Source: an uncultured Alphaproteobacteria bacterium
GTDB lineage: Bacteria; Pseudomonadota; Alphaproteobacteria; CAAHEQ01; UBA3637
NCBI GenBank assembly: GCA_944392555.1
Contig: CALXWZ010000004.1
Coordinates: 55,689-119,688, forward strand
DNA: 64,000 nt
Direction: 5' to 3'
Shown: positions 11,369 to 19,868 of the stretch, piece after piece
Position numbering within the stretch: position 1 is the stretch's first letter
Layout of the letters: every line of letters starts with the position of its first letter
Program-made: the position numbers and the translations under genes
The notes under the pieces: generated by a model
The model's input: only the letters and a program-made list of their open reading frames with translations
Told to the model about the DNA's origin: nothing
The model's database searches: none

Positions 11369-11399
11369 AGTGATATAAAGCAAACAGGAGAAAACAGCA

Positions 11400-12731
11400 A
11401 TGGCATCGTTATCGGATAAATTAACATCAAATATGGATTTTTCGGCTTTTTCAAAAGCGAAAGATTTACAAAAGCGGTTGCTGTTTACCCTGTTTGCTTT
11501 AATCGTTTTTCGTTTGGGAACCTATATTCCCTTTCCCGGAATCAATCCGGGATTTTTAACGGAGTTTTTCTCTGAAAATTCGGGCGGATTGCTCGGTATG
11601 TTTAACGCCTTTACGGGGGGCGCATTATCCCGTATGTCGATTTTAGCATTAAATATTATGCCGTATATCTCGGCCTCCATTATCGTTCAGTTGGGGGCAA
11701 GCATTATCCCGTCGCTCATGATGTTGAAGAAAGAGGGCGAGTCGGGATTAAGAAAAATCAATCAATATACGCGTTATTTAACCGTTTTAATTACGGTTGT
11801 TCAAGCCTTTTTTATGGCCAAAGCATTAGAGAGTGCAGGTGCCGTCATTATGCCGTCCAGTGCTATGTTTGAATTATCAACGGTTGTTTCGTTGTTGGGC
11901 GGAACGATGTTTGTTGTGTGGCTCGGTGAACAAATCACGGCCCGCGGAGTAGGTAACGGTGCATCGTTAATTATTATGACCGGTATTGTTGCCGGTATTC
12001 CGGATGCGTTGGTGCGCTTGTTGGAAGAAAATAAAACCGGTGCAATGTCAACGGGTGTTTTATTGGCATTACTTTTGATGACATTCGCCATCATTTACAT
12101 TGTTGTGTTTGTTGAAATGGCTCAACGGCGGATTCCCGTTCAATATCCGAAACGCCAAGTCGGGAATCGCTTAATGCAAGGAGCCAATTCTCACTTGCCG
12201 TTGAAAATTAATCCGACGGGTGTTATGCCCCCGATTTTCGCTAGTGCGATTTTGGCTATTCCGGTTGCCATCGTGCAATTCTCATCAAAAACAAATCAAT
12301 CGGATTGGGTATCGCAGTTGGCCGTGTTATTAACACCGGGACAATGGCTTTATATTGTGTTATTTGCATTTTTAATTATGTTCTTTACGTTCTTCTATAC
12401 GGGCATTCAATCCAACCCGACGGAGACGGCAGACAATTTGAAAAAACAAGGTGGATTCATTGCCGGTATTCGGCCGGGTAAAAATACGGCGGAGTATTTG
12501 GATTATGTGATTACGCGCTTAACGGTGCTCGGTGCCGTTTACTTGACGGCTTTATGTATTTTGCCGGAATTCTTGATTGCAACATGGGGTGTTCCGTTCT
12601 TTTTGGGTGGCACAACATTGCTCATCGTTGTTTCCGTTATCATGGATACGGTTTCGCAAATTCAATCGCACTTAATTGCGCATCAATACGAAGGGCTAAT
12701 TAAGAAAGCAAAACTTAAAGGACATTTTTAA
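11400..12731 (+). CDS. secY: Protein translocase subunit SecY
   Basis: A 443-residue SecY, the pore of the SecYEG channel for export and membrane insertion. Ten hydrophobic segments can be traced. Family motifs include FRLGTYIPFPGIN, the plug region after it, GNGASLIIMTGIVAG, and PVQYPKRQ in the cytoplasmic loop that touches SecA and the ribosome. It is translated last in the spc block and followed by adk after 31 bases. secG lies at 57171 in the same window. Confidence 0.98.
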   Translation: MASLSDKLTSNMDFSAFSKAKDLQKRLLFTLFALIVFRLGTYIPFPGINPGFLTEFFSENSGGLLGMFNAFTGGALSRMSILALNIMPYISASIIVQLGASIIPSLMMLKKEGESGLRKINQYTRYLTVLITVVQAFFMAKALESAGAVIMPSSAMFELSTVVSLLGGTMFVVWLGEQITARGVGNGASLIIMTGIVAGIPDALVRLLEENKTGAMSTGVLLALLLMTFAIIYIVVFVEMAQRRIPVQYPKRQVGNRLMQGANSHLPLKINPTGVMPPIFASAILAIPVAIVQFSSKTNQSDWVSQLAVLLTPGQWLYIVLFAFLIMFFTFFYTGIQSNPTETADNLKKQGGFIAGIRPGKNTAEYLDYVITRLTVLGAVYLTALCILPEFLIATWGVPFFLGGTTLLIVVSVIMDTVSQIQSHLIAHQYEGLIKKAKLKGHF

Positions 12732-12762
12732 TCTATACAAGTGAAAGTTAGGAGAAGAAGCA

Positions 12763-13443
12763 ATGCCGGAAATGTTGAGACGAAATATAGTCATGATGGG
12801 AGCCCCGGGAAGCGGGAAAGGAACGCAAAGTGCGATTCTTTCAGAGAAACTTGGGATAAACGCATTTTCCATGGGCGATATTTTACGCGGTGTTGCAAAA
12901 GGAGATTCGGAAGAAGCGAAGTTAGTGAAATCGCTGATTGAGAAGGGGAATATGGTTCCCGATCAGCTGGCCATTCGCTTAATGGAAAACGAATTGTTTA
13001 AGCCGGAAAATGAAAAAGGATATATATTAGACGGCTTTCCGCGCGAGCTTTCGCAGGCAGAGGCATTAGATACCGCTCTGAATAGCGAAAAATACGCGCA
13101 ATATCACATGAACATTGATTTAGTCTTGCTCTTGCAGGTACCGGATGATTACGTAATTGATCGGATTATCGGACGGTATCAATGTGCGCATTGCAAGACG
13201 CTTTATCATGAAAAGTTTAAGCAACCACATGTATACGGTGTGTGTGATGTATGTGGTGGCAAAGAATTCACGCGACGGGCTGACGATACCTATGAAACGG
13301 TTGTATCTAGACTCCGGACGTTTCGTCGTGTGACGGCTCCGGTTATACCTTACTACGAAATGAAGGGGCTCTTAGTGTGCGTTGATGGGACGGGACCCAT
13401 TGACGTTGTGAGTGAAAAAATAAGAAAAATAGTCGGCTATTAA
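12763..13443 (+). CDS. adk: Adenylate kinase with zinc-binding LID
   Basis: A 226-residue adenylate kinase that converts ATP plus AMP to two ADP. The P-loop GAPGSGKGT lies near residue 13, followed by the AMP-binding region and DGFPRE. The LID carries four cysteines as CAHC and CDVC, the zinc-stabilised form common in Gram-positives and many alphaproteobacteria. The ATG has TTAGGAG upstream. It closes the long secY transcript: a strong promoter for the next operon begins just after its stop. Confidence 0.97.
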   Translation: MPEMLRRNIVMMGAPGSGKGTQSAILSEKLGINAFSMGDILRGVAKGDSEEAKLVKSLIEKGNMVPDQLAIRLMENELFKPENEKGYILDGFPRELSQAEALDTALNSEKYAQYHMNIDLVLLLQVPDDYVIDRIIGRYQCAHCKTLYHEKFKQPHVYGVCDVCGGKEFTRRADDTYETVVSRLRTFRRVTAPVIPYYEMKGLLVCVDGTGPIDVVSEKIRKIVGY

Positions 13444-13451
13444 AATAGGAC

Positions 13452-13480
13452 TTGACACGAAACGAAAAATAGATTATAAT
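13452..13480 (+). promoter_or_regulatory. Sigma-70 promoter of the alpha operon (rpsM-rpsK-rpoA-rplQ)
   Basis: A perfect -35 TTGACA (13452-13457) is separated by 17 bases from a perfect -10 TATAAT (13475-13480). It lies between the adk stop and rpsM, in the correct orientation, and predicts a start near 13487 and a leader of about 70 bases. It is the strongest promoter match in the window. Confidence 0.9.
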
Positions 13481-13559
13481 TCCCACTCGTTTAAGTGTCT
13501 TGTTTGCAAAAGCAGGACGAATAGTCGTTATTTTTTATTATGTTAATGGAGAAAGTACC

Positions 13560-13937
13560 TTGGCACGTATTGCAGGTGTAAACATTCCGACATCAAAAAT
13601 CGTCGTTATCGGTTTAACGTACATTTATGGAATCGGTCGGAAAAAAGCTGAAGAAATTTGCAGCAAATTGAATATTGATTCGCACAAGCGTGTGAATGAT
13701 TTAACAGACGAAGAAACCTTAAAAATCCGCGAATTGATTGATAGTTCGTATCGGGTGGAAGGTGATTTACGTCGTGAAGTATCCCTGAACATCAAGAGAT
13801 TGATGGATCTTGGTTGCTATCGTGGGTTGCGTCATCGGAAAGGATTGCCGGTGCGCGGACAACGGACACACACAAATGCCCGGACACGTAAAGGTAAAGC
13901 AATTGCTATTGCCGGTAAGAAGAAAGTGACGAAGTAA
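13560..13937 (+). CDS. rpsM: 30S ribosomal protein S13 (TTG start)
   Basis: A 125-residue S13, which contacts the P-site tRNA and S19 and bridges the subunits. It begins [12 protein letters not shown] after a TTG start codon at 13560; GGAGA at 13548-13552 is correctly spaced. An upstream in-frame extension exists, but its residues do not resemble S13 and it would start inside the promoter leader. The helix-two-turn-helix motif ([17 protein letters not shown]) and the basic tail ([19 protein letters not shown]) are complete. The weak start codon may damp expression of a gene behind a perfect promoter. Confidence 0.95.
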   Translation: MARIAGVNIPTSKIVVIGLTYIYGIGRKKAEEICSKLNIDSHKRVNDLTDEETLKIRELIDSSYRVEGDLRREVSLNIKRLMDLGCYRGLRHRKGLPVRGQRTHTNARTRKGKAIAIAGKKKVTK

Positions 13938-13951
13938 GGAAGGGATAAAAA

Positions 13952-14347
13952 ATGGCAGAAAAGAAAGTTGCTACGCGGACAAAGAATCGCGATAAGAAAA
14001 ACATTTCCGTGGGTGTGGCTCACGTCAATTCATCGTTCAACAATACGATGGTAACGATTACGGACGTTCAAGGAAACACGATTTCATGGTCATCGGCCGG
14101 ATTGAAAGGTTTTAAGGGCTCACGTAAATCAACACCGTATGCAGCGCAAGTCGCCGCTGATGATGCTGCTCGCAAAGCACAAGAACACGGATTAAAATCA
14201 ATTGATGTTTTGGTAGAAGGTCCGGGTTCGGGTCGTGAATCGGCCTTACGGGCATTCCAAGCCGCCGGTTTGATTGTTACGTCAATTAAGGATATTACGG
14301 CTATTCCGCATAATGGTTGCCGTGCGCGTAAACGCCGCCGCGTGTAA
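13952..14347 (+). CDS. rpsK: 30S ribosomal protein S11
   Basis: A 131-residue S11, lining the mRNA path on the 30S platform. [20 protein letters not shown] and [19 protein letters not shown] with the final [12 protein letters not shown] are characteristic. It follows rpsM by 14 bases. rpsD (S4), often next in other phyla, is not in this operon, as is normal for Alphaproteobacteria. A perfect inverted repeat follows before rpoA. Confidence 0.97.
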   Translation: MAEKKVATRTKNRDKKNISVGVAHVNSSFNNTMVTITDVQGNTISWSSAGLKGFKGSRKSTPYAAQVAADDAARKAQEHGLKSIDVLVEGPGSGRESALRAFQAAGLIVTSIKDITAIPHNGCRARKRRRV

Positions 14348-14359
14348 TGCGTTTGATGT

Positions 14360-14377
14360 GGGGCAATGAATTGCCCC
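14360..14377 (+). promoter_or_regulatory. Inverted repeat between rpsK and rpoA
   Basis: Arms GGGGCAAT (14360-14367) and ATTGCCCC (14370-14377) are perfect complements and would fold as a 7-bp GC-rich stem with a TGAA loop. No T-run follows, so it is not a normal terminator. It may separate expression of rpsK from rpoA by RNA processing or mRNA stabilisation; this is inference. Confidence 0.5.
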
Positions 14378-14410
14378 GATGTAAAACTCTATGAATAAGG
14401 GAGCCTTATT

Positions 14411-15424
14411 ATGATACAAAAGAATTGGCAAGACTTGATTAAACCGTCAACGTTGTCCGTTAATCAGTCAGTACCCGGATTTAAAGCGACGATGGTTATT
14501 GAACCGTTGGAACGCGGATTTGGGATTACGCTCGGAAATGCTTTGCGCCGGGTGTTATTGTCGTCATTACAGGGCGGAGCCGTCACAGCAATTAAAATTG
14601 ATGGTGTGTTGCATGAATTCTCATCCATTCCGGGTGTTCGGGAAGATGTAACGGAAATCATTTTAAACATCAAAGATTTGGCATTAAAAGTGGATTCGGA
14701 ATTGCCACAACGCATTTATTTGAATGCGACGGGTCCGGCCGTTGTGACAGCCGGTCAAATCACAACGAATCAAAGCGTTGAAGTGATGAATCCGGATTTG
14801 GTTATTTGCACGTTGGATGCAGGCGCTTCCATCAATATGGAAATGATTGTTTCAACGGGTAAAGGCTATGTAACAGCAGCAGCAAATCGTCCGGAAGATT
14901 GCCCGATCGGGTTGATTCCGATTGATTCCATTTACTCACCCGTTAAATCGGTTGTGTACAAAACGGTAAATGCTCGTGTCGGTCAACAAACAGACTATGA
15001 CAAGTTGTATTTAACGGTTGAAACAAACGGAACGGTATCGCCGGAAGATGCGGTTGCATTGGCTGCTCGCATTTTACAAGAACAACTGAAAGCGTTTATT
15101 AACTTTGAAGAACCGGAAGAAGCAACGCTTGAAGATAAGATTGCCGAATTGCCGTTCAACAAGAACTTGTTATTGAAGGTAGATGAACTTGAATTATCCG
15201 TTCGTTCGGCAAATTGCTTGAAGAATGATAACATCATTTACATTGGTGACTTGGTCCAAAAAACGGAATCTGAAATGTTGCGGACACCGAATTTCGGTCG
15301 GAAGTCTTTGAACGAAATCAAAGAATTGTTGGGCAATATGGACTTGCATCTCGGTATGCAGGTTGAGGGTTGGCCTCCGGAAGATTTGGAAGCATTATCC
15401 GCCACGGTTGATGCCGAAAATTAA
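14411..15424 (+). CDS. rpoA: RNA polymerase subunit alpha
   Basis: A 337-residue alpha subunit. The N-terminal domain (about residues 1-235) dimerises and holds beta and beta'; [20 protein letters not shown] is visible. The C-terminal domain (from about residue 255) has SVRSANCLK, containing the arginine that binds UP-element DNA, and ends with [16 protein letters not shown]. Length matches the family. AAGGGAG precedes the start. Small hairpins stand before and after the gene. Confidence 0.98.
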   Translation: MIQKNWQDLIKPSTLSVNQSVPGFKATMVIEPLERGFGITLGNALRRVLLSSLQGGAVTAIKIDGVLHEFSSIPGVREDVTEIILNIKDLALKVDSELPQRIYLNATGPAVVTAGQITTNQSVEVMNPDLVICTLDAGASINMEMIVSTGKGYVTAAANRPEDCPIGLIPIDSIYSPVKSVVYKTVNARVGQQTDYDKLYLTVETNGTVSPEDAVALAARILQEQLKAFINFEEPEEATLEDKIAELPFNKNLLLKVDELELSVRSANCLKNDNIIYIGDLVQKTESEMLRTPNFGRKSLNEIKELLGNMDLHLGMQVEGWPPEDLEALSATVDAEN

Positions 15425-15433
15425 AAAGAAAAT

Positions 15434-15452
15434 CGCCGAAATGGTTTCGGCG
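15434..15452 (+). promoter_or_regulatory. Hairpin between rpoA and rplQ
   Basis: CGCCGAAA (15434-15441) and TTTCGGCG (15445-15452) form a perfect 8-bp stem with a TGG loop ten bases after the rpoA stop. It lacks a following T-run, so transcription probably reads into rplQ; the hairpin could protect the rpoA mRNA 3' end or attenuate. Confidence 0.5.
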
Positions 15453-15549
15453 TCCGATCTTTACATTGCTTGCCAAGGAGTGTGGAGGAATCGGTTAGTA
15501 TTATCAGCTTTGCGCGTCAAGGCTTTATGATGAAGAAAGGAAAGAAAAA

Positions 15550-16026
15550 ATGCGTCACGGATTTAAGAAAAGAACGCTGAATAAGAAAATTGCACATCGT
15601 CGTTCAATGTTTGCGAATATGGCAGTATCGTTGATTAAACATGAACAAATTAAAACAACGTTGCCGAAAGCAAAAGAATTGCGTCCGATTATTGAAAAAT
15701 TGATTACAAAAGGAAAGACAAACACATTGCACGTTCGTCGTCAATTGATTTCCTTTTTGCGTGATGAAGCAATGACGGAGAAATTGCTCTCTGTTGTTTC
15801 GCCGCGTTATCAATCACGTCCGGGCGGATATGTGCGTGTATTAAAAGCCGGTTTCCGCTATGGCGACTGCGCTCCGATGGCGATTATTGAACTCGTTGAT
15901 CGGGATGTGACAGCCAAAGGGAAAGATTCCGGACAGGTTGTAGAAGTGGAAGCAGAAGCACCGGTTGCCGAAAAAGCAAAGAAGAGTGCGAAGAAAGAAG
16001 AAGCAACGGAAGAGAAAAAAGCTTAA
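15550..16026 (+). CDS. rplQ: 50S ribosomal protein L17
   Basis: A 158-residue L17, a tunnel-exit protein of the 50S subunit. The core is the first 120 residues ([20 protein letters not shown], then [23 protein letters not shown]). A tail of about 38 lysine/glutamate/alanine residues extends it beyond the E. coli length. It lies 125 bases after rpoA and ends the ribosomal gene cluster; a strong terminator follows. Confidence 0.97.
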   Translation: MRHGFKKRTLNKKIAHRRSMFANMAVSLIKHEQIKTTLPKAKELRPIIEKLITKGKTNTLHVRRQLISFLRDEAMTEKLLSVVSPRYQSRPGGYVRVLKAGFRYGDCAPMAIIELVDRDVTAKGKDSGQVVEVEAEAPVAEKAKKSAKKEEATEEKKA

Positions 16027-16053
16027 CTGATAAACTTCTTTTTCCATTAAAGA

Positions 16054-16081
16054 AAAGCGATGCGAAAGCGTCGCTTTTTTT
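16054..16081 (+). terminator. Rho-independent terminator of the alpha operon
   Basis: A 10-bp stem (arms 16054-16063 and 16068-16077, one T-G pair) closed by a GAAA tetraloop and running into a T-tract at 16075-16081. It lies 27 bases after the rplQ stop. Confidence 0.92.
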
Positions 16082-16275
16082 GCATGTCGGAACAGCGGTA
16101 TGAGAGGTTGCCAGCTGTGTTTGCTGGGAAAAGATAAAGATGTGTTGATGAAGTCGTGTATTGAATGCCCTAGACAGTATTTGATAATTTTTTGATGTAA
16201 TAAGGTGGCAAGAAAATGTTTGTATATCCGACTGAATAAAAGCAGTGAAGCATTAATTTATCCGTTATTCGGATA

Positions 16276-16305
16276 CAAAAAAACGGACTCTACAAAAAGG
16301 TCCGT
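16276..16305 (-). terminator. Minus-strand terminator with no gene upstream
   Basis: Read on the minus strand, arms ACGGAC and GTCCGT (plus positions 16300-16305 and 16283-16288) form a 6-bp stem followed directly by seven T residues. No minus-strand protein gene lies upstream, but a minus-strand promoter starts about 24 bases before it, so a very short RNA is predicted. Confidence 0.5.
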
Positions 16306-16328
16306 CTAGATGATATAGCATAAAGAGG

Positions 16329-16356
16329 ATTATAAGGGTATTTTTAAAATAATCAA
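16329..16356 (-). promoter_or_regulatory. Minus-strand promoter facing the orphan terminator
   Basis: On the minus strand TTGATT (plus 16351-16356) and a perfect TATAAT (plus 16329-16334) are spaced by 16 bases. Transcription would start near 16322 and end at the terminator at 16276-16305, giving an RNA of about 45 bases. In AT-rich DNA such matches also arise by chance. Confidence 0.4.
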
Positions 16357-16442
16357 GCAAAAATTTAGATATGATTATCTGATTGTAAAATAACAATTTT
16401 TTATAACTTCTTTTTGCGGGGCGATTTTGCATTGTATCCCCT

Positions 16443-16466
16443 CTACATAAACGGACGTTTATGTAG
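16443..16466. promoter_or_regulatory. Palindrome upstream of the prepilin-like gene
   Basis: Two perfect 11-base arms, CTACATAAACG (16443-16453) and CGTTTATGTAG (16456-16466), flank a 2-base centre, 16 bases before the start codon and just before the GGGGAGAAAG ribosome binding site. It could be an operator for a dimeric repressor or a leader hairpin that controls access to the ribosome site. Confidence 0.6.
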
Positions 16467-16482
16467 AATGGGGAGAAAGAAA

Positions 16483-18612
16483 ATGAATATAAAACAAATA
16501 GTTAAATTGGCTTCTTTTTATGCAAAAAAAGTAAAAAACGGGGAATTTAAAGCGAATCGCGCAAAACAAGGGATAAAATCAGCGAATCAAAATAGCTTCA
16601 CGCGCTTGAAAAATAATCAAAAAGCAAGATTTTTAACAGACTCACAAACGCAAGGTGGATTGAATGGATTTTGCGGGTTGCGCGGATTAAGTGGCGTGCG
16701 AACAAGGGGAGTGCGCCTTACCGAATACGGGCGGAGTATGGTAGAAATGCTGGGCGTGTTGGCGGTGATTGGCGTGTTATCGGTTGCGGGAATAATGGGC
16801 TATCGGTATGCGATGACGATGTATCGGGCGAATGAAACGGTTCATGAAATTAATTTACGGGCGTATGCAATCGCCCCGATTGCAGATAATAACACAACCG
16901 ATCCCGAGAATCCCGAAATCGTGATGGAAATGGGCAACACAACGAATCTCGGGTATCCGATAACAGCATATTGGTTGGAAGACCCGAAATATTTTGAAAT
17001 AGAAGTGCAGAATGTGCCGGTAGCTGAATGCAAGATGATATTGCGGACAGAATGGGCGTTGCCGATTATTATGAAAGTGGGCGATTTGGCATACGACGGG
17101 AACACCAGTATCTGCGACGGATTAACGGAGGCAGGGGAGCCGACAACAACGGCCGTGATGATCTTCCAATACGGGGCGCACTTGGAAGACGATATGTTGC
17201 CCTATCAAGAATGCCATAATGATGACGATTGTGCGAGCAAATGTGCAAGATGTTCGGCAGAGGGTGTATGTGTGTCAATCTGCGGGAGTAATGAACGGTG
17301 CAGGCAAGATATTTTAACGGGGAGTCAAGTCTGTTGCACGAGCGACAGGTGGGCAGGGCCTTATTGTTGCCCATCCACAATGAACGGCTATTGTTGCAAC
17401 GTGTCAGGCGATCAATGTTGCCCCTGGTTTAAACCGCTCATAGATAAAAACGGCAACTGCTACACATGCGAGGAAGAAAATGGAATTGATGTAACAGGTG
17501 TCAATGAAAACTGCAACGCTTGCCCCAATAGAGAAGTGTGGAATAATAAATGCGTCTTGCCGTGTGGAGAAAATGAAATCCGCGGAACAAATGGAAAGTG
17601 TTATAGTTGTGATGAAAGCGACCCAATTTATTTGTATTCTATGAAAAGTGAATGTTCAAAATGTTTAAATCGAATCTTGACGGGAAATGGGAGCGCATTT
17701 TGTTCATTGCCTTGCAAAGAAGGTACTTTTACAGGAAAAGATGGAAAATGCTATGAATGCTCCATCGAAAGAAACGTTAGTGTTCAAGGAGTAGTTAATA
17801 GTGGATGCGAACGTTGTGAGGGAAGGACACAAATCGGCAATATCTGCATGCTTGATTGTCCGGCGCAAGGAGAATTTCAATTCCGTGGTGACAATGGAAA
17901 ATGCTATTCTTGCAATGAAGAAAATCCCGTCAATCTTGGAGGTGATTCATCTGCCTGTAACGCAATTTGTAAGAATCGTATTGCAAATGGATATGATAAT
18001 GGATATTGCTCCTTGCCGTGTTTGGAAGGAACATTTACAGATAGTGGGGGTAAGTGTCATAGTTGTAACACGCCGAAAAGTATCAGAGTATACGCAGTAA
18101 AGCATAGTGGTTGTGAACAGTGTAGTAATCGTCGAAAGGTTGGAAGTGCCTGTGTGTTAGATTGTCCAGAAAAGGGATATTTTCGCGGAAATGATGGAAT
18201 ATGTTATGCTTGTGATGAAGTTAACACCGTATTAAGTGATTCGGTGCTATGTACCGAGAGTTGCCCTAACCGTACGGCAAGTGGATATGATAATGGATAC
18301 TGCTCATTACCGTGTGCAGATGGAGAATTTACTGGGCAAAGAGGGGAATGTCATTCATGTACGGAGGACAAAAATATTTCTACTTATGCCGTATATCACG
18401 ATGGCTGTGAACGTTGTCCCGATACACGCAATCAATATAATAGCTATTGTGTTCCGAAATGTCCGGCGGATGCGCCACTCCGAGGTTGGGATAATAAATG
18501 TTATCCCTGTGATACAACAGAACGTGTGAATGTTCAGAATATAACCGATGCTTGTATGGAATGCTATGAAGAGCGCACATTAGATGGAAATTACTGTGTC
18601 TTAAAAGAATAA
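16483..18612 (+). CDS. Prepilin-like protein with a long cysteine-rich repeat region
   Basis: A 709-residue protein in three parts. Residues 1-83 are a basic leader. GRSMVEMLGVLAVIG follows, with the Gly / Glu+5 pattern of type IV prepilins and one hydrophobic helix (about 84-110). The rest, from about residue 250, is packed with CxxC motifs in modules of about 75 residues (CSLPC, GKCYSC, GCERC, CVLDCP), like EGF- or furin-type disulfide repeats. The ATG at 16483 follows GGGGAGAAAG; an upstream TTG in frame has no ribosome site. The leader is far longer than that of classical prepilins. Likely a surface or pseudopilus protein; its function is unknown. It lies just before the secretion cluster but has its own control region. 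Confidence 0.75.
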   Translation: MNIKQIVKLASFYAKKVKNGEFKANRAKQGIKSANQNSFTRLKNNQKARFLTDSQTQGGLNGFCGLRGLSGVRTRGVRLTEYGRSMVEMLGVLAVIGVLSVAGIMGYRYAMTMYRANETVHEINLRAYAIAPIADNNTTDPENPEIVMEMGNTTNLGYPITAYWLEDPKYFEIEVQNVPVAECKMILRTEWALPIIMKVGDLAYDGNTSICDGLTEAGEPTTTAVMIFQYGAHLEDDMLPYQECHNDDDCASKCARCSAEGVCVSICGSNERCRQDILTGSQVCCTSDRWAGPYCCPSTMNGYCCNVSGDQCCPWFKPLIDKNGNCYTCEEENGIDVTGVNENCNACPNREVWNNKCVLPCGENEIRGTNGKCYSCDESDPIYLYSMKSECSKCLNRILTGNGSAFCSLPCKEGTFTGKDGKCYECSIERNVSVQGVVNSGCERCEGRTQIGNICMLDCPAQGEFQFRGDNGKCYSCNEENPVNLGGDSSACNAICKNRIANGYDNGYCSLPCLEGTFTDSGGKCHSCNTPKSIRVYAVKHSGCEQCSNRRKVGSACVLDCPEKGYFRGNDGICYACDEVNTVLSDSVLCTESCPNRTASGYDNGYCSLPCADGEFTGQRGECHSCTEDKNISTYAVYHDGCERCPDTRNQYNSYCVPKCPADAPLRGWDNKCYPCDTTERVNVQNITDACMECYEERTLDGNYCVLKE

Positions 18613-18968
18613 GGTGCACGCGTAAGAAATAAGGAAAATGGGTTAAAAGTTCCTCCTTTATGTATGTTTTTCTGGCGGAATGATGCCTCAAATTACGCAC
18701 GATAATTTGAACTTTATCTGTGGGGTTTAAGTTGCTATGTTTTTTGAGCGACTGCTGAGCCATGGTAATTTGCAAGTATGTTTGATGAAAAAGTCTTCGG
18801 GAAATCAAAAATAAAATTCCTTACTTTTCAGATGCTGTTATGTAAAATTTTGACATAAAGGATTTGTTTTGTTGGGTAAATCGGAAAGAATATAAAAAAA
18901 ACTTGCAATATCGGGGAAATGCGTGTAAAATTAAAGAAAAGGTCTTATACGCATTTGCGGAGGGTGTT
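18613..18968. other. Gene-free region before the secretion cluster
   Basis: The 356 bases contain no supported gene. A 7-bp inverted repeat (CAAATTA at 18689, TAATTTG at 18703) has no T-run and may be chance. A promoter candidate lies at 18903-18931. A 26-codon frame near 18776 lacks a ribosome site. No clear terminator for the prepilin-like gene is seen. Confidence 0.5.
18903..18931 (+). promoter_or_regulatory. Candidate promoter of the first secretion operon
   Basis: TTGCAA (18903-18908) and TAAAAT (18926-18931) are separated by 17 bases, 38 bases before the first ATG. An isolated TTGACA at 18850 has no matching -10 at the right distance. The match is reasonable but in AT-rich DNA. Confidence 0.5.
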
Positions 18969-19856
18969 ATGGTACATTTTAATAAATACTTCTTTTTTTG
19001 TTTGATAAATGCAATCCTTGCTGTAAATGTGGGCGTTTTTTCGCAAGCGCAGGCAACCCTCCAAACGAAAACTATTTCCGAAGTTTTACAAGATGCGACC
19101 GTTCAGGTTAAACGGGCCGATAAGGCTGTGAATGATACGTCAACAGCTGTTGTGACAACTATTGAAGCCAAAACAAATGGCTTTAAAGAGCTTGTTAACG
19201 AAAATATTACCGATGTGAGTGGATATATCGGTGAGCAGTATCAAAATGTTACAGGATATGTGGATAGTCAAATTCAGGCCGGTGGTGAGTATATTGCAGA
19301 TCAAGCACAAGATGTCGGTGAATATGTTGCCGATAGTGTCGGCCTCTCGGGAGAAGCCGGCGAGGGTTTCTCTTTGACACAAGATTTAGGGTGTTTAAAA
19401 GAAGCTGTTTCAAAGTATAGCAAATATATCAAACCGGCTGCTCAGTTGGTTTCCGGCGATATATTCGGAGCGGTTTCGGGTGTGCGTGATTCTTTCTACA
19501 CGAAAACATCCGATAAATTATCCGGTTATTCCGTTTCGCAGGTGCAAAAGAATTTAAAAAAATTCGTGCAGGATGCAACGCAGACAGCTATTGGCGATTC
19601 AACACAGGTGATGAACGGCACGTCGCAGTTTGAGAAAGTGCAAGAGTCGGCACAGGATAATAAGAATGCAACTGCATCGTGTAAGCCGACAAATGTTAAA
19701 GAAGATATTAATAAAACAAATAGTGCCGGTATGACGATGAACGTGATGGCAAACACGTTGCTTTCATTGGATATTACGGAACTTTCAATTCAAAGTGCGA
19801 CAATTTATGATAACATTAACTCCGTTTCAATTAACGGCTTGCTGATGAAGAATTAA
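18969..19856 (+). CDS. Exported helical protein of the type IV secretion cluster (1 of 5)
   Basis: A 295-residue protein of unknown family. Residues 1-29 form a signal peptide ending AQA. The middle contains repeated helical stretches (YIGEQYQNVTGYVDSQIQAG type, about residues 75-120), and the C-terminal 45 residues include MTMNVMANTLLSLDITELSI. The ATG at 18969 is preceded by GGAGGGTG; a longer frame upstream would bury the signal peptide. It heads an operon of closely spaced genes leading to VirB8-like proteins. Its build resembles the next four proteins: signal peptide, helical body, C-terminal N-x-LL helix. A VirB5-like periplasmic or pilus-tip role is possible but unproven. Confidence 0.6.
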   Translation: MVHFNKYFFFCLINAILAVNVGVFSQAQATLQTKTISEVLQDATVQVKRADKAVNDTSTAVVTTIEAKTNGFKELVNENITDVSGYIGEQYQNVTGYVDSQIQAGGEYIADQAQDVGEYVADSVGLSGEAGEGFSLTQDLGCLKEAVSKYSKYIKPAAQLVSGDIFGAVSGVRDSFYTKTSDKLSGYSVSQVQKNLKKFVQDATQTAIGDSTQVMNGTSQFEKVQESAQDNKNATASCKPTNVKEDINKTNSAGMTMNVMANTLLSLDITELSIQSATIYDNINSVSINGLLMKN

Positions 19857-19868
19857 GGGAGAGAAACC

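Larger units (their letters stand above)
16027..16482. other. Gene-free region between rplQ and the prepilin-like gene
   Basis: This 456-base stretch holds the rplQ terminator, a 31-codon open frame with two CxxC pairs (16100-16195), a minus-strand promoter and terminator pair (16276-16356), and a palindrome with 11-base arms just before the next gene. It is AT-rich. A weak plus-strand promoter (CTGATT at 16379 with TATAAC at 16402, 17-base spacer) could serve the prepilin-like gene. Confidence 0.6.

Noticed and set aside
16414..16482. Longer N terminus of the prepilin-like protein from a TTG at 16414
   Set aside because: No ribosome site, and it would translate through the palindrome; the ATG at 16483 has GGGGAGAAAG.
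16483..18612. Prepilin-like protein as the VirB2 pilin of the secretion system
   Set aside because: The processing motif is of the type IV pilus kind, the protein is far too large, and VirB2 has two helices and no such motif.
18776..18859. A 26-codon frame before the first secretion gene
   Set aside because: No ribosome site and no conserved feature.
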